Positions 41,801 to 42,699 of a stretch of DNA of 64,000 nucleotides are shown piece by piece. The DNA is from Patiria miniata (lineage: Eukaryota > Echinodermata > Asteroidea > Valvatida > Asterinidae): the NCBI RefSeq assembly GCF_015706575.1, contig NW_024037076.1, positions 11,132,777-11,196,776 of the forward strand, written 5' to 3'. Each line of letters opens with the position of its first letter. Position 1 is the stretch's first letter. A model generated the notes under the pieces. It was not told the DNA's origin, did no database searches, and worked only from the letters and a program-made list of their open reading frames with translations. A program made the position numbers and the translations under genes.

Positions 41801-42178
41801 ACAGAAAGTGTCTGTTACATTGCATACCTGTCGAGGGAACACTGGCAGCCCCCAGCACAAACCCATTGCTAGTGTACCGGTGATCGGTAATGAATCGCAG
41901 CCACATCTCATTCCCATTGGACAGCGGGTTGGGCGGGAGCGTAAACCCATTCTCCTCGAAGAACTGGTTCTCAGTGACGTTCGTACCGTCGCCAATCTGG
42001 AGGAAGTCGCCGTCATACCGCGTTTCGACCCTGAATTCGAAGAAGGTGATGGCAATCTTGTAATTCTCCTCAGTGCTGATGATCCACGTCTTGTCGGCAT
42101 TGTTTGGATAGGCGAACGGGAAGTTGGGTGAAATAATTCGGGTTGATGCATTTCCTGCGATGGTTACATTTTGGATTT
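232..42178 (-). CDS. CUB/LDLa/SMB/EGF/HYR mosaic secreted protein gene (19 exons, incomplete)
   Basis: Nineteen exons can be read on the minus strand from 42178 down to 232, each bounded by AG and GT, each a multiple of three long, each entered and left in phase 1. Joined, they give 1356 codons without a stop. Protein order: six CUB/LDLa pairs, somatomedin B, Ca-binding-type EGF, HYR, Cys-rich module, short EGF-like module and two HYR-like modules. Such modules are known from extracellular, often Ca2+-dependent, adhesion, matrix, receptor and innate-recognition proteins. No transmembrane segment or stop is seen, so the C-terminus lies beyond position 1. The N-terminus is not certain; a signal-peptide exon candidate lies at 54623-54539. 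Modules are shuffled as whole phase-1 exons, so skipping or duplicating any exon keeps the frame. I do not recognise a named orthologue. The assembly into one gene is inferred from order, strand and phase; RNA evidence is lacking. Confidence 0.85.
1363..1605 (-). CDS. Exon 18: divergent HYR-like module
   Basis: 81 codons, acceptor TTCTTCAG and donor GTAAGTATT, both phase 1. It begins [14 protein letters not shown], carries [16 protein letters not shown] and the conserved [13 protein letters not shown], and ends CLISFSVS. The layout matches exon 19, so the two arose by exon duplication. The usual HYR signature A.DNSG in the middle is missing, which makes the fold assignment an inference. Between this exon and exon 19 lie about 870 bp of intron with a possible but phase-incompatible open stretch at 640-811. 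Confidence 0.72.
1857..2360 (+). repeat. Dispersed repeat with leading hairpin and TGACGTCA motifs
   Basis: It starts with an imperfect inverted repeat (1857-1886, AGCTGTTTGGGC against GCCGAAACAGCT). TTGTACAC, the phrase AGATGTATGC, and TGACGTCA at 2054-2061 and 2344-2351 follow. The same order of pieces occurs in the much longer repeats at 14203-18700, so this is a shorter copy of that family. No coding signal is seen. It lies in the intron between exons 18 and 17. Confidence 0.6.
2492..2596 (-). CDS. Exon 17: short EGF-like module
   Basis: 35 codons, acceptor GTAAACAG and donor GTAAGTTT. The residues [18 protein letters not shown] are followed by [18 protein letters not shown]. The C-terminal [10 protein letters not shown] is a typical EGF signature; the module has four cysteines instead of six and may pair with the neighbouring Cys-rich exon. 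Its splice sites and phase fit the rest of the gene. About 640-870 bp of intron on either side hold no other gene. Confidence 0.75.
3008..3115 (-). CDS. Exon 16: seven-cysteine EGF-like module
   Basis: 36 codons, acceptor TTACAACAG and donor GTAAGTA. It contains the cysteine pattern C-x8-C-x-C-x7-C-x-C-x4-C-x3-C, starting at [13 protein letters not shown]. The odd number of cysteines suggests that one bonds across to the next exon, which begins the short EGF-like module. EGF-like is the best family name, but the spacing is unusual and the fold is not certain. Exon status rests on phase, splice sites and location. Confidence 0.7.
3418..3731 (-). mobile_element. tRNA-derived SINE
   Basis: Read on the minus strand, it has a pol III A box (TGGTATAGCGGTAGGG, 3722-3707) and a near-perfect B box (GGTTCGAGCCTC, 3679-3668), spaced as in a tRNA. 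A tRNA-unrelated body of about 230 bp follows and ends near an A-rich AAAAAAATAAAG stretch (3440-3425). It sits in the intron between exons 15 and 16 and is transcribed in the same sense as the gene. The exact ends and the parental tRNA are not determined. Confidence 0.65.
3768..4043 (-). CDS. Exon 15: canonical HYR domain
   Basis: 92 codons, acceptor TTTCCAG and donor GTAGGTGC, phase 1 at both ends. It starts [19 protein letters not shown], has [17 protein letters not shown] in the middle and ends [20 protein letters not shown]. These are the hallmarks of HYR domains: PP.I.CP.D at the start, A.DNSG, then Y.ATD.S....C...V.V. HYR modules mediate protein-protein contact in complement-type and matrix proteins. 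This is the best-conserved of the three HYR-type exons here. Confidence 0.9.
4227..4684. mobile_element. TTAA-flanked MITE, GGGCCGGG family, copy 1
   Basis: A 458-bp segment lies exactly between TTAA at 4223-4226 and TTAA at 4685-4688. Its ends are CCAAAAAAAGGGCCGGGG and CCCGGCCCCTTTAGGG, so the termini are inverted repeats that start CC and end GGG. TTAA target duplication with CCC...GGG ends is the hallmark of piggyBac-type elements. The element is too short to code for transposase. Further copies are at 48159-48534, about 46135-46460 and about 48985-49315. Internal landmarks shared by copies are CATACATATGAATAA and CGGCTGAGAGATGGTCAAAA. It lies in the intron between exons 14 and 15. Confidence 0.7.
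5037..5165 (-). CDS. Exon 14: calcium-binding-type EGF domain
   Basis: 43 codons, acceptor CTGTAG, donor GTAACG. It reads [19 protein letters not shown] and then [22 protein letters not shown]. Six cysteines are in EGF spacing, with the D-E-C start and the N-D-T-F stretch of Ca-binding EGF domains. Aromatic and glycine residues (GF, PGY.G.G) are in the usual places. It lies between somatomedin B and HYR in the protein. Confidence 0.9.
5464..5630 (+). repeat. Dispersed repeat, inverse copy at 58880-59043
   Basis: The segment around GCAAAGCTAATCCGATTACG and ATGCACCCCCAAAAACATGG is matched, in reverse complement, at 58880-59043 with mostly single-base differences. The shared part is about 165 bp and no coding frame is conserved. 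The two copies lie at opposite ends of the window. Family unknown. Confidence 0.6.
6012..6158 (-). CDS. Exon 13: somatomedin B domain
   Basis: 49 codons, acceptor TCCATAG and donor GTCAGAG. The eight cysteines are in the somatomedin B order: CVGRC, then [20 protein letters not shown]. The CC pair and the D-Y between the last cysteines are typical. A short Thr/Pro tail (MPTTTAQP) follows and looks like an O-glycosylatable linker. Somatomedin B modules occur in vitronectin-like and other secreted proteins as small disulfide knots for protein contact. Here it marks the end of the CUB/LDLa array. Confidence 0.92.
6480..7310 (+). mobile_element. Probable tRNA-derived SINE split by a fold-back insertion
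   Basis: On the plus strand TTAGTGGTCGGGG (6490-6502) resembles an A box, and GAGGGTCCGGGCT (6520-6532) a B box. The sequence then breaks at 6533 and resumes at about 7156 with a SINE-like body (TGTCCTTGGACGAGCCACTT and on to about 7310). The break is filled by the element at 6533-7155. A box/B box matches are imperfect, so the SINE call is tentative. Confidence 0.45.
6533..7155. mobile_element. Inverted-repeat element with CCGACCCGACCC ends
   Basis: The ends are an exact inverted repeat, AATGATGTGCA at 6533-6543 and TGCACATCATT at 7145-7155. Inside both ends are simple arrays built on CCGAACCGAAA and GACCCGACCC, running in opposite senses (about 6570-6655 and 7010-7140), so the single strand can fold back. 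The central 300 bp is unique-looking and non-coding. It interrupts the SINE-like sequence at 6480-7310, in the intron between exons 12 and 13. Confidence 0.6.
7436..7552 (-). CDS. Exon 12: LDLa module 6
   Basis: 39 codons, acceptor AATTTAG, donor GTAGGCC. It reads [18 protein letters not shown], then [22 protein letters not shown]. Six cysteines and the acidic cluster (D..DC.D..DE) that binds the Ca2+ ion of LDL-receptor class A modules are complete. It is the last of the array, directly before somatomedin B. Confidence 0.92.
7560..9320. other. Intron 11 sequence without recognised features
   Basis: AT-rich non-coding sequence between exons 12 and 11. It contains a C tract at about 7781-7794 and a TGACGTCA at 9122-9129. 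I see no exon with the phase and splice pattern of the gene, no tRNA-like promoter and no clear inverted-repeat ends. Confidence 0.5.
9324..9653 (-). CDS. Exon 11: CUB module 6 (cysteine-free)
   Basis: 110 codons, acceptor GTCTTCAG, donor GTAAGCACC. It begins [20 protein letters not shown], then [21 protein letters not shown], and ends with [15 protein letters not shown]. The CUB pattern of beta-strand motifs (YP..YP.N...W.I, V.F..F, F.AGD, LSL.S, GF.L) is intact but all four usual cysteines are absent. It is the shortest of the six and the most divergent: the acidic residue after F..F and the DG turn are changed (KAGDSG), so its Ca2+ site is doubtful. Confidence 0.88.
10051..11192. mobile_element. 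Fold-back element filled with AATATT satellite
   Basis: A perfect 30-bp inverted repeat forms the ends: ATGGTGGCTTTAAAGGGACA... at 10051-10080 and its complement at 11163-11192. Between them lies a tandem array based on TTGACGCCAATATTCACGAC with spacers such as ATGGCCTCCATGTCGCAAA. The array runs in one sense to about 10930 and in the opposite sense from about 10975 to 11160 (GGCGTCAATATTGGCGTCAA), so the array itself is also inverted. Frames open through parts of it are by-products of the repeat. It sits in the intron between exons 10 and 11. Element family unknown. Confidence 0.75.
11193..11310. repeat. Tandem duplication of the fold-back element's right end
   Basis: The sequence from the right terminal repeat through CACCATATTAGCAAAGTGCC (about 11160-11235) occurs a second time at about 11230-11305 with few changes. 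The right end of the element is thus present twice in direct orientation, about 75 bp apart. This may be a trace of a nested or aborted excision event. Confidence 0.6.
11664..11782. repeat. Long hairpin (MITE-like)
   Basis: Arms of about 45 bp pair: CGTGGAACACGG...TAGTGCGTCTTTGTTCCACATACC (about 11669-11710) and GGTATGTGGGACACAGACGC...CCGTGTTCCACTCG (about 11730-11773), with a loop containing CTTCGGCCTCGAG. Mismatches are few. It lies just downstream of the LDLa5 exon's donor, inside the intron between exons 10 and 11. No coding function. Confidence 0.65.
11832..11951 (-). CDS. Exon 10: LDLa module 5
   Basis: 40 codons, acceptor CGTACAG, donor GTAAGAAC. It reads [18 protein letters not shown] and then [21 protein letters not shown]. 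It is a textbook LDLa module with six cysteines and the full Ca2+ cluster DC.DGSDE. NSS is a possible N-glycosylation site. The best-conserved LDLa of the array. Confidence 0.93.
12000..12330. other. Intron 9, downstream part: short interspersed sequence
   Basis: AATAATAATAATAGTGCGTATTTACAAAGCGC... at 11990-12060 resembles widespread animal repeats built on an AAAGCGC...TGCTCAAGACGCT core. The rest is unremarkable AT-rich sequence. No exon is seen. Confidence 0.35.
12338..12861. mobile_element. TTAA-type MITE, AGGGAATATACA family, copy 1
   Basis: It follows a TTAA at 12334-12337 and starts AGGGAAGATACAATAATTTT. The right end reads TGTTGTACATTCCCTTGACG, an eroded inverted repeat of the start. 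Its interior matches the intact copy at 52627-53141 along its length (AGCCAGCTAGACTG, AGGGAACCAGACTA, GTCAGTGTAAC). The central palindrome, perfect in the other copy, is degenerate here (GTCGGCCGACCAGCGTTG). Non-coding. It lies in the intron between exons 9 and 10. Confidence 0.7.
13041..13388 (-). CDS. Exon 9: CUB module 5 (cysteine-free)
   Basis: 116 codons, acceptor TTCTATAG, donor GTATTGCAAG. It starts [20 protein letters not shown] and ends [15 protein letters not shown]. Ca-site residues look kept: the acid in FQTE, the D in TDFVQAGDG, and KSD before GF. No cysteine is present in the module. In sequence it is closest to CUB2 and CUB4 (WSW/WHG...PPDLLS.G..MWL.F). Confidence 0.9.
13747..13875 (-). 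CDS. Exon 8: LDLa module 4 with insertion in the Ca2+ loop
   Basis: 43 codons, acceptor TTGCAG, donor GTAAATAAT. It reads [15 protein letters not shown] and then [24 protein letters not shown]. All six cysteines are present. The loop before the last cysteine is four residues longer than in the sister modules (which have C.DG.DE..C) and lacks the usual D..S. Ca2+ binding may be altered or lost. This exon follows the very long intron that starts after CUB4. Confidence 0.9.
14203..14399. repeat. Row of four consecutive hairpins
   Basis: Four inverted repeats stand in line: 14203-14232 (14-bp perfect arms, AGCTGTTCCCAATT), 14268-14294 (13-bp arms, GGCTTTTTCGCAA, one-base loop), 14322-14350 and 14371-14399 (imperfect versions of the second). 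T-rich spacers of 20-35 bp separate them. They head the TGACGTCA-rich repeat that follows. They are not protein-coding and have no tRNA-like promoter. Confidence 0.75.
14400..15617. repeat. TGACGTCA-rich long repeat, copy A
   Basis: About 1.2 kb that matches copy B (15618-17637) from GACTTTGTACA near 14462 through AAAACAAATCATAATGCGG near 15620. Shared landmarks include CAAAGGGCATTTT, TCCAAGCAAAGACCCTAATT, GTGACCCTTG, CGAGCGCCCTCTAGCGACAG and GCAGTTTTTATATTAG. TGACGTCA occurs at 14581, 14772 and 15210. No conserved frame. It lies inside the 20.7-kb intron. Confidence 0.75.
15618..17637. repeat. TGACGTCA-rich long repeat, copy B (with insertion)
   Basis: Direct repeat of copy A, interrupted by a 728-bp element at 16130-16857. 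TGACGTCA occurs at 15832, 16013, 16024, 17053 and 17213. A third, shorter and more diverged piece continues from 17638 to about 18690 with TGACGTCA at 17839, 18092, 18103 and 18277; it starts a new unit near 18392 (GCGGAAAAGCC). The arrangement is a tandem array of a long repeat unit of about 1.25 kb. Confidence 0.75.
16130..16857. mobile_element. 728-bp inverted-repeat element with CCGG target duplication
   Basis: Ends TGTAGACGGTAATTCTGTCC and (reverse strand) TGTGGCAGGTAATTCTGTCC match at 20 of the first 23 positions. CCGG flanks both sides (16126-16129 and 16858-16861), while copy A has one CCGG at the same place (14873-14876), which is the empty site. Inside are direct and inverted copies of GGTAATTCTGTCCCCC and GGTAAATGTGTCCCCC at both ends. 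No transposase frame is seen, so it is non-autonomous. The superfamily is not assigned. Confidence 0.82.
18697..20429 (-). mobile_element. Possible old LTR
   Basis: On the minus strand a purine tract (AAAGAGGGGGTGAAT, 20444-20430) is followed directly by TGTCACAGTAAAACC, which looks like a polypurine tract joined to a 3' LTR. A TATA-like TATAAATATGC lies about 85 bp in. The opposite end, ...CTGGATCTGACA at 18697, gives matching short inverted ends TGTCA/TGACA. It breaks a repeat that resumes at 20553. No target duplication is seen, and no partner LTR lies in the window, so the call is tentative. Confidence 0.35.
20553..21215. repeat. Tandem array of about 290 bp
   Basis: Units start at about 20553, 20843 and 21133 with ATGTCAAGGTCA.GT.ACC. 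Each continues with a GGAAGTG.TAA.TTTAGACCC phrase. The first two are near full length and the third is cut at about 21215. The phrase ATACAGACAGGG just before 18697 belongs to the same repeat, so the array was once continuous across the 18.7-20.5 kb segment. Confidence 0.6.
21471..21625. repeat. Two tandem copies of about 84 bp
   Basis: GTGTGTCAG.CTTATGCACTT..GTTGTCAAAT.ACTCACGCCTAGGTTTAGCGT occurs at 21473 and again at 21557. Differences are few. It lies just left of the BEL element. The rest of 21216-21947 shows no gene. Confidence 0.55.
21948..22888 (-). repeat. BEL element 3' LTR
   Basis: 941 bp, begins TGTGACAGAATCAGAC at 22888 and ends GGTGCAGCTACA at 21948 when read on the minus strand. 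It matches the 5' LTR throughout, with single-base differences and a small insertion/deletion zone near 22440-22500. By eye, 20-30 changes. The shared frame encoding about 60 residues ([13 protein letters not shown]...) is an accident of the LTR sequence. Confidence 0.92.
22889..22896 (-). promoter_or_regulatory. Polypurine tract of the BEL element
   Basis: GGTGGGAG on the minus strand sits immediately before the TGTGACAG start of the 3' LTR, the position where plus-strand DNA synthesis is primed in LTR elements. It is short and has one pyrimidine. Confidence 0.6.
23153..24868 (-). CDS. BEL/Pao integrase region (571 codons, uninterrupted)
   Basis: The longest open frame in the window. Its left end at 24868 is not a real start (GTG codon after a frame break); it is the tail of the pol polyprotein. 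From residue 1: [10 protein letters not shown] at the RNase H/integrase border, zinc-binding H193, H198, C229 and C232, then the catalytic core with D264 (GMDCFGPF), D326 (RSDQGSNF) and E376 (VWERQIKTV). The end has a DUF5641-like domain ([26 protein letters not shown]). It joins element cDNA to host DNA. The frame ends with a stop at 23153, about 265 bp before the 3' LTR. No catalytic residue is lost, unlike the rest of pol. Confidence 0.9.
   Translation of the reverse strand: MPTEVNPADHASRGVLAKELVASNWSRGPEFLWNKGMVIAEEPVRELSVGDPEVKSVTSLQSAVTPEVFDWEDRLSRFSDWSKVLGAVARIRRLNRKEKDNSLSTLQEQKEAEKHIVRSVQRQAFPQEIQSLRYSSRVKAISKICSLNPFLDNEGILRVGGRLRNAEVPDSIKHPAIQPKDGHLTRLLISYVHNKVQHQGRGMTFNEVRAGGYWIIGGIKVVATHIHRCTTCRRLRRPVEEQKMADLPKDRVEPSPPFTFCGMDCFGPFTVREGRKEIKKYGVIFTCMSSRAVHIEMVDDMTTDSFINALRCFIALRGPVQLLRSDQGSNFVGAKNEFREALKELDMERVQVFLAKQQCQFVMNAPHSSHVGGVWERQIKTVRSVLSSIIQQSSGRVDAATLRTFLYEVMAIVNSRPLTTVNLHDPLSPEPLTPNHLLTMKCTAALPPPGKFVKEDLYIRKRWRRVQYLAEQFWGRWRKEYLSSFTSRQKWHTPRRNIKVGDVVLLKDEEAPRMEWPLAIVIETIENDDGLVRRARIRVGTKHLDKEGRRTGKPSILERPIQKLNLLLETK
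24853..26624 (-). pseudogene. BEL/Pao reverse transcriptase and RNase H region, broken
   Basis: The frame runs from an in-frame TGA at about 26625 through [12 protein letters not shown], the RT start [12 protein letters not shown] and the finger/palm motif [15 protein letters not shown] to about 25870. There the frame changes. The next frame carries [20 protein letters not shown] and the catalytic box [10 protein letters not shown] (YVDD at 25723-25712). It shifts again near 25530 to [12 protein letters not shown] and [14 protein letters not shown] (A17/RNase H-like), again near 25055 to [11 protein letters not shown] and [12 protein letters not shown], and once more near 24920, where a short deletion is likely. 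Copying of the element RNA by this copy's own product is therefore unlikely. Confidence 0.85.
26625..27440 (-). pseudogene. BEL/Pao zinc knuckle and retropepsin-like region
   Basis: This frame opens with [19 protein letters not shown] and [15 protein letters not shown], the paired nucleocapsid zinc motifs of BEL/Pao. DUF1758 follows: the active-site region reads [11 protein letters not shown], so the D-S/T-G triad shows Q where G is expected. The domain ends [12 protein letters not shown], then a TGA stop in the same frame as the following RT region. The codon context suggests CGA to TGA decay at a CpG. The frame start at 27440 is not real; it overlaps the Gag frame, which changes register near 27260. 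Confidence 0.82.
27199..28104 (-). CDS. BEL/Pao Gag (DUF1759) region
   Basis: 301 codons from an ATG at 28104. [20 protein letters not shown] opens the DUF1759 capsid-like domain, with [17 protein letters not shown] and [15 protein letters not shown] typical of it. A first zinc knuckle, [14 protein letters not shown] (C-x2-C-x4-H-x4-C), lies near residue 245. The last roughly 20 residues after ENRLCF are out of frame relative to the zinc motifs that should follow, so the native Gag-pol reading continues in the overlapping frame. The part before 28104 is in the same frame behind a TGA. Function: particle shell and RNA packaging. Confidence 0.85.
   Translation of the reverse strand: MTIHKLPPPEPSVFTGDPIRYVEWKASFKTLIESKAISTPERVYYLKRYLGGDAQKAVEGFFYSTSDESYEGAWRLLEERYGHPFKVQKAFRDKLSRWQKIGTKDANSLQQFADFLKACKDAIPHVPALKILDDYEENRRLLSKLPDWAAARWNRQVTKKLDETLNYPGFEEFVEFVRKEARVACNLISSLHAMKATDQSETEQTQGSSRRANRSGGTALTVGSNEVNKMPKEGQTSTKSKFQSKPCQNCRKTDHHIDKCPGFGTKSFTERRKFIQENRLCFVLPQERSHVQGMPTKTDLR
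28111..29109 (-). pseudogene. BEL/Pao N-terminal coiled-coil region, broken
   Basis: ATG at 29109 starts [20 protein letters not shown], a charged, heptad-rich leader. The frame changes near 28930, then runs through a helical region ([35 protein letters not shown]), changes near 28500 and meets an in-frame TAA near 28455. It resumes as [18 protein letters not shown] and a long Glu/Arg/Lys/Gln coiled coil, then stops at a TGA just before the Gag ATG. Coiled-coil leaders of this kind precede DUF1759 in BEL/Pao elements. Confidence 0.75.
29110..29954 (-). other. BEL element 5' untranslated leader
   Basis: About 845 bp between the 5' LTR end (29955) and the first ATG (29109). The primer-binding site should begin at or near 29954, where the minus strand reads GTGAGATCTCCACGCC. 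It lacks the TGG start expected for a tRNA 3'-end complement, so I cannot name the primer. No other feature is seen. Confidence 0.5.
29955..30904 (-). repeat. BEL element 5' LTR
   Basis: 950 bp, begins TGTAACAGAATCTGAC at 30904 and ends GGTGCAGCTGCA at 29955 on the minus strand. It should hold the element's pol II promoter and drive transcription toward lower coordinates, the same direction as the host gene. Confidence 0.92.
31232..31286 (+). repeat. Perfect 55-bp direct repeat, first copy
   Basis: ATGCTAATCTCCCGCCTCCG...CGCCACTTCACAG is identical to 32278-32332. The first copy is preceded by CGGAGGCGGG (31220-31229), which can pair with CCCGCCTCCG (31242-31251). It is followed by GT, so its 3' edge looks like AG|GTAACA. 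The sequence between the copies (about 990 bp) and outside them is unrelated. Confidence 0.75.
32278..32332 (+). repeat. Perfect 55-bp direct repeat, second copy
   Basis: Identical over 55 bp to 31232-31286. Here it is preceded by TTCCTTTCTCATG and followed by AGAATAAAATACTCAG. No hairpin arm is present on the left. Origin unknown; it may be a duplicated exon end or a recombination scar. Confidence 0.75.
32430..32461 (+). repeat. C tract and (CCA)n microsatellite
   Basis: A run of about 17 C followed by CCACCACCACCACCACAG. Simple repeat, slippage-prone. Confidence 0.8.
32861..32894 (+). repeat. Poly(T) tract of 34
   Basis: 34 T in a row. It follows CCAGAAGGTAGGG. On the minus strand it is a poly(A) run that could be the tail of a retroposed sequence, but nothing recognisable precedes it. 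Confidence 0.8.
33155..33394 (+). pseudogene. Exon-like fragment of unknown family
   Basis: A pyrimidine-rich run and TATAG acceptor (33139-33154) precede an open frame that starts [20 protein letters not shown], then [16 protein letters not shown], and continues to a stop at 33394. The residue mix looks protein-like, and [17 protein letters not shown] recalls the tail of some unnamed animal proteins (weak memory, not a firm match). An upstream exon-like piece at 32814-32854 does not fit in phase. It lies inside the 20.7-kb intron on the opposite strand to the gene. Confidence 0.3.
33753..33908. mobile_element. 156-bp fold-back element
   Basis: Exact 14-bp inverted ends ATATTGAGTGGCTT / AAGCCACTCAATAT. 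A longer inner stem pairs GGTAAAATCTGGACTTTTCC with GGAAAAGTCCAGATTTTACC (33796-33860 region) around a small loop with CGAGGCGAAGCCGAG. It could fold into one hairpin. MITE-like. Confidence 0.75.
33914..34263. mobile_element. 350-bp inverted-repeat element
   Basis: 35-bp ends pair with two mismatches: TTATATAACTGACATATAGA... at 33914-33948 and the complement at 34229-34263. It starts six bases after the preceding fold-back element ends. The interior is non-coding. Family unknown. Confidence 0.72.
34550..34909 (-). CDS. Exon 7: CUB module 4 (cysteine-free)
   Basis: 120 codons, acceptor CTTTTCAG, donor GTAAGCAAA. It begins [20 protein letters not shown], then [18 protein letters not shown], and ends [15 protein letters not shown]. 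The D in [10 protein letters not shown] and SD before GF are kept, but the acid after F..F is lost ([13 protein letters not shown]), so the Ca2+ site is partial. NET and NIT are possible N-glycosylation sites. The donor opens the 20.7-kb intron. Confidence 0.9.
35359..35475 (-). CDS. Exon 6: LDLa module 3
   Basis: 39 codons, acceptor CTTTCAG, donor GTAATGAT. It reads [16 protein letters not shown] and then [22 protein letters not shown]. Six cysteines and a complete Ca2+ cluster (DC.DGTDE). E replaces the G of DCGHSVC found in most sister modules. Confidence 0.92.
35946..36114. mobile_element. 169-bp fold-back element
   Basis: Outer ends ACACAAAAACAGCATGG / CCATGCTGTATTCGTGT pair with two mismatches. 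The inner stem pairs CAGCTTGACTACCTC with GAGGTAGTCAAGCTG, perfectly, and TGTAG/CTACA further out. The loop is CTCCGATGCGCGTCGG. TAAA is found at both outer edges and may be a target duplication. MITE-like, in the intron between exons 5 and 6. Confidence 0.72.
36588..36932 (-). CDS. Exon 5: CUB module 3 (cysteine-free, divergent)
   Basis: 115 codons, acceptor TCTGACAG, donor [26 protein letters not shown] opens it; the middle has [21 protein letters not shown] and the end [15 protein letters not shown]. The first strand region is shortened compared with its sisters ([20 protein letters not shown]) and the FxxF strand reads [11 protein letters not shown], so this is the least typical CUB of the upstream four. 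No cysteines. Confidence 0.88.
37150..37810. other. Intron 4 sequence, nothing recognised
   Basis: Non-coding AT-rich sequence between exons 4 and 5. I see no splice-bounded module, inverted-repeat ends or pol III boxes. Confidence 0.45.
37816..37932 (-). CDS. Exon 4: LDLa module 2
   Basis: 39 codons, acceptor TTGTCCTAG, donor GTAAAACCC. It reads [16 protein letters not shown] and then [22 protein letters not shown]. Six cysteines, Ca2+ cluster intact (DC.DGRDE). NLT is a possible N-glycosylation site. Confidence 0.93.
37940..38870. other. Intron 3 sequence with CT microsatellite
   Basis: A C tract followed by (TC)n at about 38105-38141 is the only clear structure. Two more C-rich spots occur near 38310. 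No exon or mobile element ends are seen. Confidence 0.5.
38873..39229 (-). CDS. Exon 3: CUB module 2 (cysteine-free)
   Basis: 119 codons, acceptor ATACACAG, donor GTAAACCA. It starts [20 protein letters not shown], has [20 protein letters not shown], and ends [15 protein letters not shown]. The acid in FYTE, the D in YDVFQAGDG and AD before GF suggest a working Ca2+ site. No cysteines. [19 protein letters not shown] is the block shared with most sister CUBs. Confidence 0.9.
39700..39965. repeat. Dispersed repeat with C and G tracts
   Basis: GTGTCGCCAGGAT...TCTAGAGG...GGGCAGGGACATTTG...CCCATTAAAT matches 57560-57720 in the same orientation with many point differences. It ends in mixed T, C and G runs (39920-39932 is a G tract). 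Non-coding; family unknown. It lies in the intron between exons 2 and 3. Confidence 0.55.
40430..40543 (-). CDS. Exon 2: LDLa module 1
   Basis: 38 codons, acceptor TTTTTCAG, donor GTAATCAAG. It reads [15 protein letters not shown] and then [22 protein letters not shown]. Six cysteines are present. The aspartate normally found two residues after the fifth cysteine is V here (C.VGTDE), so one Ca2+ ligand is missing. Confidence 0.9.
41066..41565. mobile_element. Inverted-repeat element, TTTAAAGGG ends
   Basis: TTTAAAGGGGCATTGCGTCC at 41066 and GGACGTAGTGTCCCTTTAAA at its other end (to 41565) are inverted repeats with three mismatches. The terminal TTTAAAGGGACA motif also appears in the 10051-11192 element, so the two may be related. 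Non-coding interior. It lies in the intron between exons 1 and 2. Confidence 0.6.
41828..42178 (-). CDS. Exon 1 of the array: CUB module 1 (cysteine-free)
   Basis: 117 codons, acceptor TATTTGCAG, donor GTATGCAATG. It begins [20 protein letters not shown] and has TWISTEEN-type strands, then [18 protein letters not shown], and ends [16 protein letters not shown]. Ca-site residues (E in FRVE, D in [13 protein letters not shown] before GF) are all present. NVT, NAS and a second NVT are potential N-glycosylation sites. No cysteines. No earlier module of the gene is found upstream until the signal-peptide candidate at 54.6 kb. Confidence 0.9.
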
Positions 42179-42429
42179 CTGCAAATAGAAGTAAAATACA
42201 GCGAGTTATACACATGCCTTTGCAGTAAGAAAGCAATTTTCACGTGATGCAGTTTCATTTGTTGTGTGATGAAAATGGCAAATGAGCCGATAGATTTCAC
42301 AAATTAACTGCCCGACTAAAAAAGGATGCATGTAGTACACAAAAAGAATAACAACACGTTTCACCTCGCATTGCCATATTGTTGAAAAGACGTTGAAAAC
42401 TCAATTGATTTTCATTTACGTACATAATT

Positions 42430-42690
42430 ATAGGTCATTATTAGGGAAGGGTGGCTAAAAACGTGGTCGAGCTGATATTTCATATGATTCATAGCTGACC
42501 ACTGAACATGAGGTCTGACCAATGATCGAACAAGTTGAGTTACGGCGGAAGGAGGGAAATTGGAGAAAACCTCGTGGCGCAGGAGAGAATCAACGACACC
42601 ACTACTCACATTTGGTCCCAGCCGTAATCGAACCAGGAGCACATTAGTGAGAGGCAAGCATTTTACCGCTAGCCACCCGTGCCGAATACA
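42430..42690 (-). mobile_element. tRNA-derived SINE
   Basis: On the minus strand an A box-like GGGTGGCTAGCGGTAAAA (42678-42661) and a B box GGTTCGATTAC (42634-42624) are spaced as in tRNA genes. A non-tRNA body (CTCTCCTGCGCCACGAGG and on) follows to about 42430. It lies just upstream of exon 1. Confidence 0.62.
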
Positions 42691-42699
42691 ATATAGGCC

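Noticed and set aside
41709..42236. The Met-led stretch MCITRCILLLFA just before CUB1 as a signal peptide and gene start
   Set aside because: It overlaps a clear polypyrimidine-AG acceptor, and the exon pattern of the array predicts a phase-1 acceptor there.
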